The notes under the pieces: generated by a model | The model's database searches: none | The model's input: only the letters and a program-made list of their open reading frames with translations | Told to the model about the DNA's origin: nothing | Part shown: positions 6,974 through 13,235 of the stretch, in pieces | Layout of the letters: the number at the start of each line of letters is the position of its first letter | Position numbering within the stretch: position 1 is the stretch's first letter | Source of the DNA: an uncultured Clostridia bacterium | GTDB lineage: Bacteria; Bacillota; Clostridia; Oscillospirales; CAG-272 | Direction: 5' to 3' | Length of the DNA stretch: 13,235 nucleotides | Assembly (NCBI GenBank): GCA_904501715.1 | Contig: CAJGCD010000043.1 | Span: 1-13,235, forward strand | Translations under genes and position numbers: made by a program

Positions 6974-8464
6974 ATGAAAAGAGCCGATATATCATTCTTT
7001 GACACGCTGGCGCAGAAGAGAGCCAAGGAGATACGCCAAGCAGCAGACAATATAGAGATAAAGGGCAAAAAATATTACGTCAGCAATGACGGAGACGATA
7101 AAAATGACGGACTTTCCGAGTGTGGCGCGTGGAAAACTCTTGCCAGAGTGTCCGCGGCGGAGCTCTCCTCGGGCGACGGAGTGCTCTTTCGCAGAGGGGA
7201 CGTATTCAGAGGCACGGTAAAGACCCGTGCGGGCGTGACCTACGCCGCCTACGGTGAGGGTGAAAAGCCTAAGCTTTACGGCTGGGACAGAGGACTTGAC
7301 GACCCCGCGCTTTGGGAGGAGGTCGACACCGAAAGGCACATATGGAAATGGGGAGAAAGGATACTTGATCCCGGAACGCTTGTGTTCGGAGAGGACGAGC
7401 AGTGGAGCAGAAAGCTTATTCCCTCATACATAGGAGGTCGCTTTGTTTGCCGTGACGATGAGAGCAGAGTCTTTGATATGGCAGTTGAGATGACCGAGGA
7501 CCTTGACCTCTATTGGCATTACGATGAGCGTCTTACAACAAGGACTACGACGGATGACGCTTCGCCTATTCCCGTGGTGGATGACAGCCTTGGAGAGCTT
7601 TATCTGCGCTGTGACCGAGGTAATCCCGCTATGGTTTTCGGCAAGATAGAGGCGCTGACCCACCGTCCTATGATAGTGGCAGGCAGAAACGATAACGTGC
7701 GGATAGACAATCTTTGTATGAAGTATATAGGTCATCACGCGGTCTGCGCGGGAGGACACGTAAAGGGACTTCACGTTACCAACTGCGAGATAGGCTGGAT
7801 AGGCGGAACCATACAGCATTATGAGGGCACGGACCCTAACTATCCCGAGGGTGGCAGAGGAACCGTGACCCGCTTCGGCAACGGAATAGAGATATACGGC
7901 GGATGTGAGGATTATCTGGTAGAGAACTGTTATATCTATCAGTCCTACGACGCGGGTGTTACCCATCAGATAACCACGGGCGGAAAAAAGACGGTCATGG
8001 AGGGAATAAGATACAAAAACAATCTTATTGAACGCTGTGTATATGCCATAGAATATTTTCTTGATATGAACAAGGGCGACACCGAAAGCTATATGAAGGA
8101 TATAGTTATGGAGGGCAACATACTCCGCCTTTCGGGCTACGGATGGGGACAGCAGAGGCACAATTACCACACTCCCGCCCATATTAAGGGCTGGAGCTAT
8201 TACAACAGGGCAAGTGACTATCGCATTGTAGATAATATTTTCGACCGCGCGGCATATAGAATGCTGCATCTGGTGGCAAGGGAGCCCGAGAGCCTTCCTA
8301 AAATGAGTGGAAACACATACGTACAGACACTTGGAGGAAGCTTAGGTCAGTACGGGGCAAATCAAGAAAAGGAGCCCCCCATACTCACCTTTGATGAGAA
8401 TGCGGAGGCTTCGGTTAAAGAGCTGTTCGGTGACGCCGAGGCAGAGATATTTTATATAGACTGA
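6974..8464 (+). CDS. Right-handed parallel beta-helix protein (pectate-lyase-like fold)
   Basis: The 496-residue protein begins with a charged, non-secretory leader and then KYYVSNDGDDKNDGLSE (33-49), W-K-T-L (53-56) and GDGVLFRRGDVFRG (67-80). This is the N-terminal cap seen in many right-handed parallel beta-helix carbohydrate-active proteins (pectate-lyase superfamily). Residues about 230-450 carry degenerate rungs of the type 'V-x-I-x-N-x-x-I/M', for example NVRIDNLCMK, GLHVTNCEIG, YLVENCYIYQ, IRYKNNLIER, DIVMEGNILR and YRIVDNIFDR. Candidate polar active-site residues include D-x-H clusters around 398-404, but none can be assigned. The fold suggests a polysaccharide lyase, glycosidase or epimerase. 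AAAGGAG (6961-6967) sets the start. It pairs divergently with the GH106-like gene, pointing to one substrate. Its last 13 bases overlap the 3' end of the opposing pseudouridine synthase gene. Confidence 0.75.
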   Translation: MKRADISFFDTLAQKRAKEIRQAADNIEIKGKKYYVSNDGDDKNDGLSECGAWKTLARVSAAELSSGDGVLFRRGDVFRGTVKTRAGVTYAAYGEGEKPKLYGWDRGLDDPALWEEVDTERHIWKWGERILDPGTLVFGEDEQWSRKLIPSYIGGRFVCRDDESRVFDMAVEMTEDLDLYWHYDERLTTRTTTDDASPIPVVDDSLGELYLRCDRGNPAMVFGKIEALTHRPMIVAGRNDNVRIDNLCMKYIGHHAVCAGGHVKGLHVTNCEIGWIGGTIQHYEGTDPNYPEGGRGTVTRFGNGIEIYGGCEDYLVENCYIYQSYDAGVTHQITTGGKKTVMEGIRYKNNLIERCVYAIEYFLDMNKGDTESYMKDIVMEGNILRLSGYGWGQQRHNYHTPAHIKGWSYYNRASDYRIVDNIFDRAAYRMLHLVAREPESLPKMSGNTYVQTLGGSLGQYGANQEKEPPILTFDENAEASVKELFGDAEAEIFYID

Positions 8465-9093
8465 ATATTTGAGGGCTCGATTTCAAATTCGAGCCCTTCA
8501 CCCGTTTCGGGGTGACGGAAGGACAGACGGCAGGCGCAAAGGGCGAGGCTCCTTCCCGACTCGGCGGGAGCGCCGTAGCGTCGGTCACCGCAAAGGGGCA
8601 GACCTCGGGAGGCGAATTGAACCCGTATCTGGTGTGTTCGTCCGGTTTCAAGCTCTATCTTAACAAGAGTTGTCCTTTCGTTGGAGGAAATCACCGAGTA
8701 ATTAAGTACAGCCTTCTTTACGCCCTTGCGCTCACGCGTTACCACAAAGGATTTTCCCCGTGAGCGGTCGTAATACAGAAGGTCACACAGTCTGCCGCTG
8801 TTCTCTTTGGGTGTTCCCCAGAGAAGGGCGGTATATATTTTGTTCCAGCTGCCCTCCGCTATGTCTGCCGAAAGCTTAGCTGCGGCGCTTGAGGTCAGAG
8901 CGTACACCATAATGCCCTCCGTGTCGCGGTCAAGGCGGTGTACGGTATAAAGCTTGGCTTCCTTTCCCATGAGCTTGCGCAGCTCCTCAGTGAGCAGTGC
9001 GGGGAAGCAGTCCTTGCCCTCCCCCTCGGAAAGAAGCCCTGCGGGCTTTACAGCCACGGCTAAAAAGGTGTCGTGATAAAGAATTTTTAGCAT
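8452..9093 (-). CDS. RluA-family pseudouridine synthase
   Basis: The product (213 residues) is a compact RluA-type pseudouridine synthase, which isomerises specific uridines in rRNA or tRNA. The catalytic motif HRLDRDTEG lies at residues 52-60, with D55 as the expected nucleophilic aspartate. VKPAGLL (16-22) and GRTHQIRVQF are further family signatures, and the end RHPETGEGLEFEIEP is typical. No N-terminal S4-like RNA-binding domain is present, unlike RluC, RluD or RsuA, so its target cannot be named. An in-frame ATG at 9120 is rejected as start because it lies in the loop of a strong hairpin. The ATG at 9093 follows AGAGGA and begins MLKILYHDTFLAV, the usual opening. The 3' end overlaps the beta-helix gene on the opposite strand by 13 bases. 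It follows the small membrane-protein gene on the same strand and may be co-transcribed with it. Confidence 0.92.
   Translation of the reverse strand: MLKILYHDTFLAVAVKPAGLLSEGEGKDCFPALLTEELRKLMGKEAKLYTVHRLDRDTEGIMVYALTSSAAAKLSADIAEGSWNKIYTALLWGTPKENSGRLCDLLYYDRSRGKSFVVTRERKGVKKAVLNYSVISSNERTTLVKIELETGRTHQIRVQFASRGLPLCGDRRYGAPAESGRSLALCACRLSFRHPETGEGLEFEIEPSNIQSI
8472..8515 (+). terminator. Tandem hairpins after the beta-helix gene, possible weak terminator
   Basis: Two stems follow the beta-helix stop codon. Bases 8472-8480 pair perfectly with 8489-8497 around an eight-base loop, and 8498-8503 pair with 8510-8515 around a six-base loop. Neither is followed by a proper T-run on the + strand, so termination would be weak or Rho-dependent; they may instead protect the 3' end of the mRNA. 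On the - strand the same bases encode the conserved end of the pseudouridine synthase (HPETGEGLEFEIEP), so the dyads could also be a by-product of coding. Confidence 0.35.
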
Positions 9094-9107
9094 ATGTTCC
9101 TCTTTTT

Positions 9108-9146
9108 CCGACAGCGGCAATGCCGCTGTCGGTGTTTTTATTTTTT
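9108..9146 (+). terminator. + strand intrinsic terminator upstream of the RluA-family gene
   Basis: Bases 9108-9118 pair perfectly with 9122-9132 (11 G/C-rich pairs, three-base loop). On the + strand the stem is followed by TG and then a long T-rich tract (five T at 9135-9139, six T at 9141-9146). On the - strand it is followed by A residues, so it should not stop the leftward transcript from the 82-residue gene into the pseudouridine synthase gene. The only + strand transcription that could reach it is read-through from the beta-helix gene or an unseen antisense promoter. It would also form a hairpin in the 5' leader of the pseudouridine synthase mRNA, 14 bases before the ATG. Confidence 0.8.
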
Positions 9147-9386
9147 AAATACGGAGCCAAGGGCGCATAACAGAGATATGCCCGCGCCCACAAGCATTGC
9201 CACTCCTAAGGTTTTAATAAGATTGAATTCCGACTCGGAGCGGATAGATTTATCAAAGCACGGAACGTCATCCTCGCAGATTATCTTCATTGAAAAATCC
9301 AAGGAATCCTTGACCTTCATAGAGCGCAGCCTTTGTATACAGCTCTTGCAATTGCTAAGAGCCGTGTTTTTCATTGAATCTTCCAT
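9138..9386 (-). CDS. Small single-span membrane protein with cysteine pattern
   Basis: This 82-residue protein is not one I recognise. Residues 1-52 are polar and hold C13-X2-C16 and C37-X5-C43, which could bind a metal or form disulfides. Residues about 56-80 (LIKTLGVAMLVGAGISLLCALGSVF) form one hydrophobic segment ending in two lysines, so it looks like a C-terminal tail anchor or single-pass membrane protein. Gene status is supported by a good ribosome-binding site (AAAGGAGA, complement of about 9393-9400), a near-consensus promoter upstream, and a terminal stop just before a hairpin. It diverges from comM and precedes the pseudouridine synthase gene on the same strand by 44 bases. Overlapping + strand reading is rejected as a shadow. 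No function is proposed. Confidence 0.7.
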   Translation of the reverse strand: MEDSMKNTALSNCKSCIQRLRSMKVKDSLDFSMKIICEDDVPCFDKSIRSESEFNLIKTLGVAMLVGAGISLLCALGSVFKK

Positions 9387-9440
9387 AAAAGCTCTCCTTT
9401 TCTTGCTTCTATGAATAGTATGCGCAATATTCTTAACTAT

Positions 9441-9469
9441 ATTATAAGCTTATTTTTCAAAAATTTCAA
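9441..9469 (-). promoter_or_regulatory. Promoter of the small membrane-protein gene
   Basis: On the - strand, TTGAAA (complement of 9464-9469) and a perfect TATAAT (complement of 9441-9446) are 17 bases apart. Transcription would start near 9434, about 48 bases before the ATG at 9386. The -10 region overlaps the 10-base palindrome ATAAGCTTAT (9444-9453). This supports the 82-residue gene as real and could also drive the pseudouridine synthase gene. Confidence 0.75.
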
Positions 9470-9470
9470 G

Positions 9471-9484
9471 AGAATGTAAATTCT
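9471..9484. promoter_or_regulatory. Short dyad between divergent promoters
   Basis: AGAAT at 9471-9475 and ATTCT at 9480-9484 form a perfect five-base dyad with a four-base centre. It sits just upstream of the -35 box of the small membrane-protein gene and about 35 bases upstream of the candidate -35 box of comM. It could be a repressor or activator site shared by the two genes. It does not match the Firmicutes LexA or ComK box that I know, and in AT-rich DNA a dyad this short may be chance. Confidence 0.2.
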
Positions 9485-9518
9485 TAAGTTTGTTAATAGA
9501 ACTTATTTCGTATAACTA

Positions 9519-9547
9519 TTGTAAATCAAGAAAAAATGTGGTAAAAT
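9519..9547 (+). promoter_or_regulatory. Candidate promoter of the comM-M42 operon
   Basis: TTGTAA (9519-9524) and TAAAAT (9542-9547) are 17 bases apart, giving a leader of about 27 bases before the comM start. A perfect TATAAT at 9555-9560 is an alternative -10 box, but it has no -35 match at the right distance and would start transcription inside or at the ribosome-binding site. The first pair is therefore preferred. Confidence 0.5.
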
Positions 9548-9580
9548 AACTGTGTATAATCTTTGAAGCGGAGGTAGATG

Positions 9581-11131
9581 ATGTTATCCACTGTATACAG
9601 CGCGGGACTTTTCGGTATAGACGGATATATAGTTACGGTGGAGTGTAACGCTCAGTCAAGATTACCTCGCTTTGAGCTTGTGGGACTTCCCGACCTTGCG
9701 GTCAAGGAAGCAAAGGAGAGAGTGCGCACCGCCTGCGAGAACAGCGGATACCGCTTCCCGACAATGGAGCTTATGCTAAATCTCGCTCCCGCGGACAGAC
9801 GCAAGGAGGGCTCTGCCTTTGATACGGCAATGCTTATGGGAATACTCCGTTGCGGCGGTATCATACGCCACACGGTGGATTTTTCGGATAAATGCTTTGT
9901 AGGTGAGCTGTCGCTGTCGGGGGAGATACGCTCGGTGAGAGGAATACTTTGTATGTGCGTAGCCGCGAGAAACGCGGGCTACCGAGAGTTTTACGCTCCC
10001 GCCGATAACGCTCTTGAGGCTGCGGCGGTCGAGGGAATTACAGTATATTCGGTAAAGAACGTGAGTGAGCTTGTGGCGCATCTCAACGGAGAAAAAAGAA
10101 TGGCTCCCGTAGTGTGCGACAGAAACGCGTTTGAGAACGCTGTCAGAAGCACCACACTTGATTTCGCCGACGTAAAGGGTCAGGCAATGGCTAAGCGTGC
10201 CATTGAGATAGCGGCGGCAGGAGGGCACAATATTCTTCTTATAGGTCCTCCCGGTACGGGAAAATCAATGCTGGCAAAAAGAATACCTACTATAATGCCT
10301 CCTCTTGATTTTGAGGAGAGCATTGAATCTACCAAGATACATTCGGTGGCGGGAGTGCTTCCCGAGGGAGTTTCTCTGGTGTCCCAAAGACCCTTCCGCT
10401 CCCCGCACCATACTATGAGCGCGGTGAGCCTTGTGGGAGGAGGAATAAATCCGCTCCCCGGAGAGGTGTCCTTAGCGCATAACGGAGTGCTCTTTCTTGA
10501 CGAGCTGCCCGAGTTTCCAAAATCGGTCACCGACGCGCTCCGTCAGCCTATTGAGGACAGACGGGTCACCATAACCAGAGCCAGCGGCAGAGTAACCTAC
10601 CCCTGCTCCTTTATGCTGGTTGGCGCTATGAATCCGTGCAGATGCGGATATTTCGGTCATCCCACCAAGACCTGCACCTGCTCACCGCTTGACGTTAAGC
10701 GGTACATATCCAAGATAAGCGGACCTATGCTTGACAGAATAGATATACAGATAGAGCTTCCCTCCCTGTCCTATGACGAGCTTGCCGCAAGCGGCGCTCC
10801 CGCCGAGTCCTCGGCGGTGGTAAGAGAGAGGGTAGCAAAGGCGCGGCGCTTCGCCCTTGAGCGTATGAGTGACGCTAAGGAGAAGGGAATATGGAGCAAC
10901 GCTCAGCTTGACTCGGCTTCAATACGGAAATACTGTGTTATGGAGCCCTCGGCAAGCGCTCTCTTGAAAACCGCGTACGACAAGATGGGTATGTCGGCAA
11001 GAGGCTATGACAGAATAATGCGTGTGGCGAGAACCATTGCCGATATGGACGCGTCGGAAATCATAAAAGCAAATCATATCGCGGAGGCGATACAGTACAG
11101 AAGCCTTGACAAGAAATACTGGGGCGGATGA
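9581..11131 (+). CDS. comM: ComM/YifB family AAA+ ATPase (Mg-chelatase-like)
   Basis: The 516-residue protein matches the ComM/YifB family in length and layout. ComM is a hexameric helicase that drives branch migration during natural transformation in proteobacteria; its role in Clostridia is unproven. The N-terminal domain (about 1-170) has the Lon-like ChlI fold, including [15 protein letters not shown] and [16 protein letters not shown]. Walker A is GPPGTGKS (222-229 from the chosen start), Walker B is VLFLDE (303-308), and a four-cysteine cluster lies in [17 protein letters not shown] (351-367), a family feature. LDRIDI (about 384-389) carries the sensor arginine region, and a C-terminal lid follows. 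Two ATGs abut (9578, 9581). GGAGG at 9570-9574 is three and six bases away respectively, so the second is preferred. It probably shares a transcript with the M42 genes. Confidence 0.93.
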   Translation: MLSTVYSAGLFGIDGYIVTVECNAQSRLPRFELVGLPDLAVKEAKERVRTACENSGYRFPTMELMLNLAPADRRKEGSAFDTAMLMGILRCGGIIRHTVDFSDKCFVGELSLSGEIRSVRGILCMCVAARNAGYREFYAPADNALEAAAVEGITVYSVKNVSELVAHLNGEKRMAPVVCDRNAFENAVRSTTLDFADVKGQAMAKRAIEIAAAGGHNILLIGPPGTGKSMLAKRIPTIMPPLDFEESIESTKIHSVAGVLPEGVSLVSQRPFRSPHHTMSAVSLVGGGINPLPGEVSLAHNGVLFLDELPEFPKSVTDALRQPIEDRRVTITRASGRVTYPCSFMLVGAMNPCRCGYFGHPTKTCTCSPLDVKRYISKISGPMLDRIDIQIELPSLSYDELAASGAPAESSAVVRERVAKARRFALERMSDAKEKGIWSNAQLDSASIRKYCVMEPSASALLKTAYDKMGMSARGYDRIMRVARTIADMDASEIIKANHIAEAIQYRSLDKKYWGG

Positions 11132-11155
11132 AATTAGGGAATGGTAAGAGGTATT

Positions 11156-12238
11156 ATGAGTAAGGAGCTGTTGGCGGATAAAATAGTTACACTCTGCCGA
11201 GTTATGTCGGTGTCGGGCTTTGAATACAGAGCCACGGAGGAGATAAGAAATATCTACGGACACTGCTTTGACGGGATAACGGCAGACAGTGTGGGAAACC
11301 ACGTGCTTCTTAAGCGTTGCGGCAGAGAGAATGCGCCGAGGATACTTGTGGACGCGCACCTTGACGAGGTGGGTATGCTTGTGTCCGATGTCCTTGAGGG
11401 CGGATTTCTCCGCATAGTCAATATAGGCGGCATAGACCCAGCCATAATGCAGGCGGCAGACGTGAGCGTTTATGGCAGGGAGATACTCAGAGGAGTGGTC
11501 ATATCCGTGCCCCCGCATCTCAGAGCCGACAAGGACGGAAGGCTTCCGCCCGTGGACGGGCTGATGATAGACGTGGGCGAGGGGTACAGTAAGGAAGAGC
11601 TCGGTGAGCTCGTACCCATAGGAACACCCGTTGGATTTTCGCCCAATTACAGCAGAGTGGGAGATAAATATATAGCGGGCAAGAGCTTTGACGACAAGGC
11701 GTGCGCGGCGGTAGCCGCGGCGGCTGTGGCAGACACGGACAGCGAGGAGCTGGCAGGCGACGTGTATCTCTGCCTTTCGGCTCGTGAGGAGACCTCGCGG
11801 GAGGGCGGAGTGAGCCCCGCTTGCTTCAATATCGAGCCCGATTATGCTATGGTGCTTGACGTTAATCTTGGCAACGCGCCCGACGCTCCCGAGAGGGAGA
11901 CGGTAGAGATAGGCAAGGGAGTATCGGTATCATACAGTGCCGCTACCCACAGAGGGCTTACCGAGGCATTTTGGAAGCTTTGCGAGGAGAGGAATATTCC
12001 TCATACACCCTGCGCGGCACCATCATCAACGGGCACTAACGCTACGGCGGTAAATCTGTCGGGGCTGGGAATACCCGTGGTGGACGTAGGGCTTCCCCTT
12101 AGAAATATGCATACCTATAACGAGGTAATTTCTCTTGAGGACTGTGAGAGCCTGTATAATGCGGTGCGTGAATTCGTCTGCTCGCGAGATATAGCACTAC
12201 GCTTCGGGAAGGAGGACCTGCTATGCAAGCTGAAATGA
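11156..12238 (+). CDS. M42 family metallopeptidase (first of a tandem pair)
   Basis: The 360-residue protein is an M42-type (glutamyl aminopeptidase/endoglucanase-M/TET-like) peptidase: co-catalytic zinc or cobalt aminopeptidases that form large tetrahedral complexes in the cytoplasm and trim peptides. Metal ligands and catalytic residues expected from the family are all visible: H68 (DAHLDEVG), D179/D180 (SFDDKA), E211/E212 (REETS), D235 (VLDVNLG) and H319 (RNMHTYNE). EETSREGG is a slightly unusual version of the usual EEVG-like catalytic motif. An in-frame ATG at 11141 has its only purine-rich site one base away. The ATG at 11156 follows AAGAGG and begins close to the usual family N-terminus, so it is chosen. 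It lies 24 bases after comM and overlaps the next peptidase gene by 16 bases, pointing to an operon. Confidence 0.9.
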   Translation: MSKELLADKIVTLCRVMSVSGFEYRATEEIRNIYGHCFDGITADSVGNHVLLKRCGRENAPRILVDAHLDEVGMLVSDVLEGGFLRIVNIGGIDPAIMQAADVSVYGREILRGVVISVPPHLRADKDGRLPPVDGLMIDVGEGYSKEELGELVPIGTPVGFSPNYSRVGDKYIAGKSFDDKACAAVAAAAVADTDSEELAGDVYLCLSAREETSREGGVSPACFNIEPDYAMVLDVNLGNAPDAPERETVEIGKGVSVSYSAATHRGLTEAFWKLCEERNIPHTPCAAPSSTGTNATAVNLSGLGIPVVDVGLPLRNMHTYNEVISLEDCESLYNAVREFVCSRDIALRFGKEDLLCKLK

Positions 12239-13235
12239 ATTTGGGCGCTGACATAGAGCTTATAAAATCCCTCAGCCTTGCCTTCGGACCCTCGGGGTGT
12301 GAGGACAGAGTGCGTAAGCTTATCAGGGAGCGAGTCGAGAGTGTAGCCCACAGCGCAATTGTAGATAGGATGGGCAATCTTATCTGCCGTATGAGCTTCG
12401 GTGAGGAAGGAAACCGAACAAGGATAATGCTTTCCGCTCATATGGACGAGGTGGGATTTATGATAGACGGAATCCGCTCGGACGGAATGCTTACCTTCGG
12501 ATGTGTCGGAGGAATTGCCCCGCCGGTGCTGGCAGGGCGAAAGATAACCCTTGAGGGTAAAAACGGGCTTATGAGCGGAGTTATCTGCTCCAAGGCGATA
12601 CACCACAAGGAAAAGGACGAGCGCGAGAAGGCGCTGGGCGCGGATAAGCTGTATATGGATATAGGCGTTACCACCCGTGAGGAGGCGGAGGCGCTTATAA
12701 GTATTGGTTCGTTTGCTACCTTTGACTCGGAGTTTTATAGCTTCGGTAAGAACGGAATCACCGTCAAGGGAAAGGCGCTTGACGACAGAATGGGCTGTGC
12801 TGCTCTGATTGAAATAATGGAGAGCTTTCACTCTTGTCCGCCTGCTATAGATGCCGACGTTTACTTCTGCTTTACCGTGCGTGAGGAAATCGGCTACTCG
12901 GGCGCGGAGGCGGCGGCAAGGCTTATTGCTCCCGACTTAGCGGTAGTGCTTGAAAGCACGGCTATAAGCGACATCCCAGACACCGAAGCGCACAGAAGAG
13001 TTGCCGACGTGGGATCGGGCGGCGTTATATCGGTGGCAGACAGAGCTACGGTTTATGACCGAGAGCTGGTGGATTACGCCCTTGCCCTTGCAAAGAGAGA
13101 GGGTATCGGGGCTCAGATAAAGAGATACGTTTCGGGAGGAAACGACGCGGGGCACATACACAAGGTGCTTACGGGTATCAAGACCCTTGCGCTGTCCGTG
13201 CCTACAAGGTATCTTCATTCACCTGCCTGCGTGGC
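12223..13235 (+). CDS. M42 family metallopeptidase (second of pair, 3' end outside the window)
   Basis: An open frame of 337 complete codons runs off the right edge without a stop. It has the M42 active site: H73 (SAHMDEVGF), D187/D188 (ALDDRMG), E221/E222 (VREEIGYSG), E244 (VVLESTA) and H332 (TRYLHSPA). The match to family motifs is closer than in the first copy. The second metal ligand is Glu (E244) where the first copy has Asp (D235); both occur in the family. AAGGAGG at 12209-12215 lies seven bases before the ATG, inside the end of the upstream peptidase gene, so the two overlap by 16 bases and are likely translationally coupled. The protein is diverged from the first copy, so this is an old duplication or a hetero-oligomer pair. 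Only the last few residues are probably missing. Confidence 0.92.
   Translation, partial: MQAEMNLGADIELIKSLSLAFGPSGCEDRVRKLIRERVESVAHSAIVDRMGNLICRMSFGEEGNRTRIMLSAHMDEVGFMIDGIRSDGMLTFGCVGGIAPPVLAGRKITLEGKNGLMSGVICSKAIHHKEKDEREKALGADKLYMDIGVTTREEAEALISIGSFATFDSEFYSFGKNGITVKGKALDDRMGCAALIEIMESFHSCPPAIDADVYFCFTVREEIGYSGAEAAARLIAPDLAVVLESTAISDIPDTEAHRRVADVGSGGVISVADRATVYDRELVDYALALAKREGIGAQIKRYVSGGNDAGHIHKVLTGIKTLALSVPTRYLHSPACV

Noticed and set aside
7424..8269. A 281-codon open frame on the - strand
   Set aside because: It is a shadow of the beta-helix gene, with low-complexity composition and no family motif; the + strand frame has a promoter, a ribosome-binding site and a recognisable fold pattern.
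3746..8464. The carbohydrate block as a recently acquired mobile island
   Set aside because: No integrase, transposase, tRNA, direct repeats or clear composition shift is visible at its edges; codon habits match the neighbouring comM and M42 genes.
9093..9120. Upstream ATG at 9120 as start of the pseudouridine synthase
   Set aside because: It lies in the loop of a strong hairpin without a ribosome-binding site. The ATG at 9093 has AGAGGA at a good distance and gives the usual family N-terminus.
9094..9414. A 106-codon open frame on the + strand
   Set aside because: It starts inside the pseudouridine synthase leader, runs through the terminator hairpin and its T-tract, and is antisense to the 82-residue gene, which has a proper promoter and ribosome-binding site.

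Overview
The window reads as a chromosome segment from a Gram-positive anaerobe of the class Clostridia, probably an Oscillospirales/Ruminococcus-like gut lineage. The order is inferred; the class call rests on the rpsK-rpsD-rpoA-rplQ gene order, strong AGGAGG ribosome-binding sites, sigma-A type promoters with TTGACA boxes, and the gene families present. No tRNA, rRNA, CRISPR array, insertion sequence or phage gene is visible, and no gene-free stretch exceeds about 200 bases.

Region 1 (1-2271, + strand) is the end of the large ribosomal-protein/alpha operon: the last codons of rpsK, then rpsD (S4), rpoA (RNA polymerase alpha) and rplQ (L17), closed by a strong intrinsic terminator. The 113-base rpsD-rpoA gap can fold into two stem-loops and may be a regulatory leader. 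Region 2 (2324-3696, + strand) is a two-gene unit of a small DUF3343 putative sulfur/selenium carrier and an overlapping class V cysteine desulfurase, which together suggest a sulfur-transfer pair.

Region 3 (3704-8464) is an accessory carbohydrate block. A 1030-residue GH106-like glycoside hydrolase (- strand) and a 496-residue parallel beta-helix protein (+ strand) diverge from a 135-base region holding two back-to-back promoters of the form TTGACA-17-extended -10. Neither protein has a signal peptide, so both probably act in the cytoplasm on an imported oligosaccharide. The substrate cannot be read from the sequence, and no transporter or regulator is present in the window.

Region 4 (8452-9580) holds an RluA-type pseudouridine synthase on the - strand, whose 3' end overlaps the beta-helix gene by 13 bases, and an 82-residue single-span membrane protein with a cysteine pattern. 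Between them is a hairpin whose T-tract faces the + strand, which would end transcripts running antisense through the pseudouridine synthase gene. Region 5 (9581-13235, + strand) is a likely operon of a ComM/YifB AAA+ protein and two tandem but divergent M42 metallo-aminopeptidases; the second runs off the window.

The best candidates for new biology are the divergent GH106-like/beta-helix pair, the antisense-facing terminator, the DUF3343-desulfurase pair, the rpsD-rpoA leader, and the small cysteine-patterned membrane protein next to comM.
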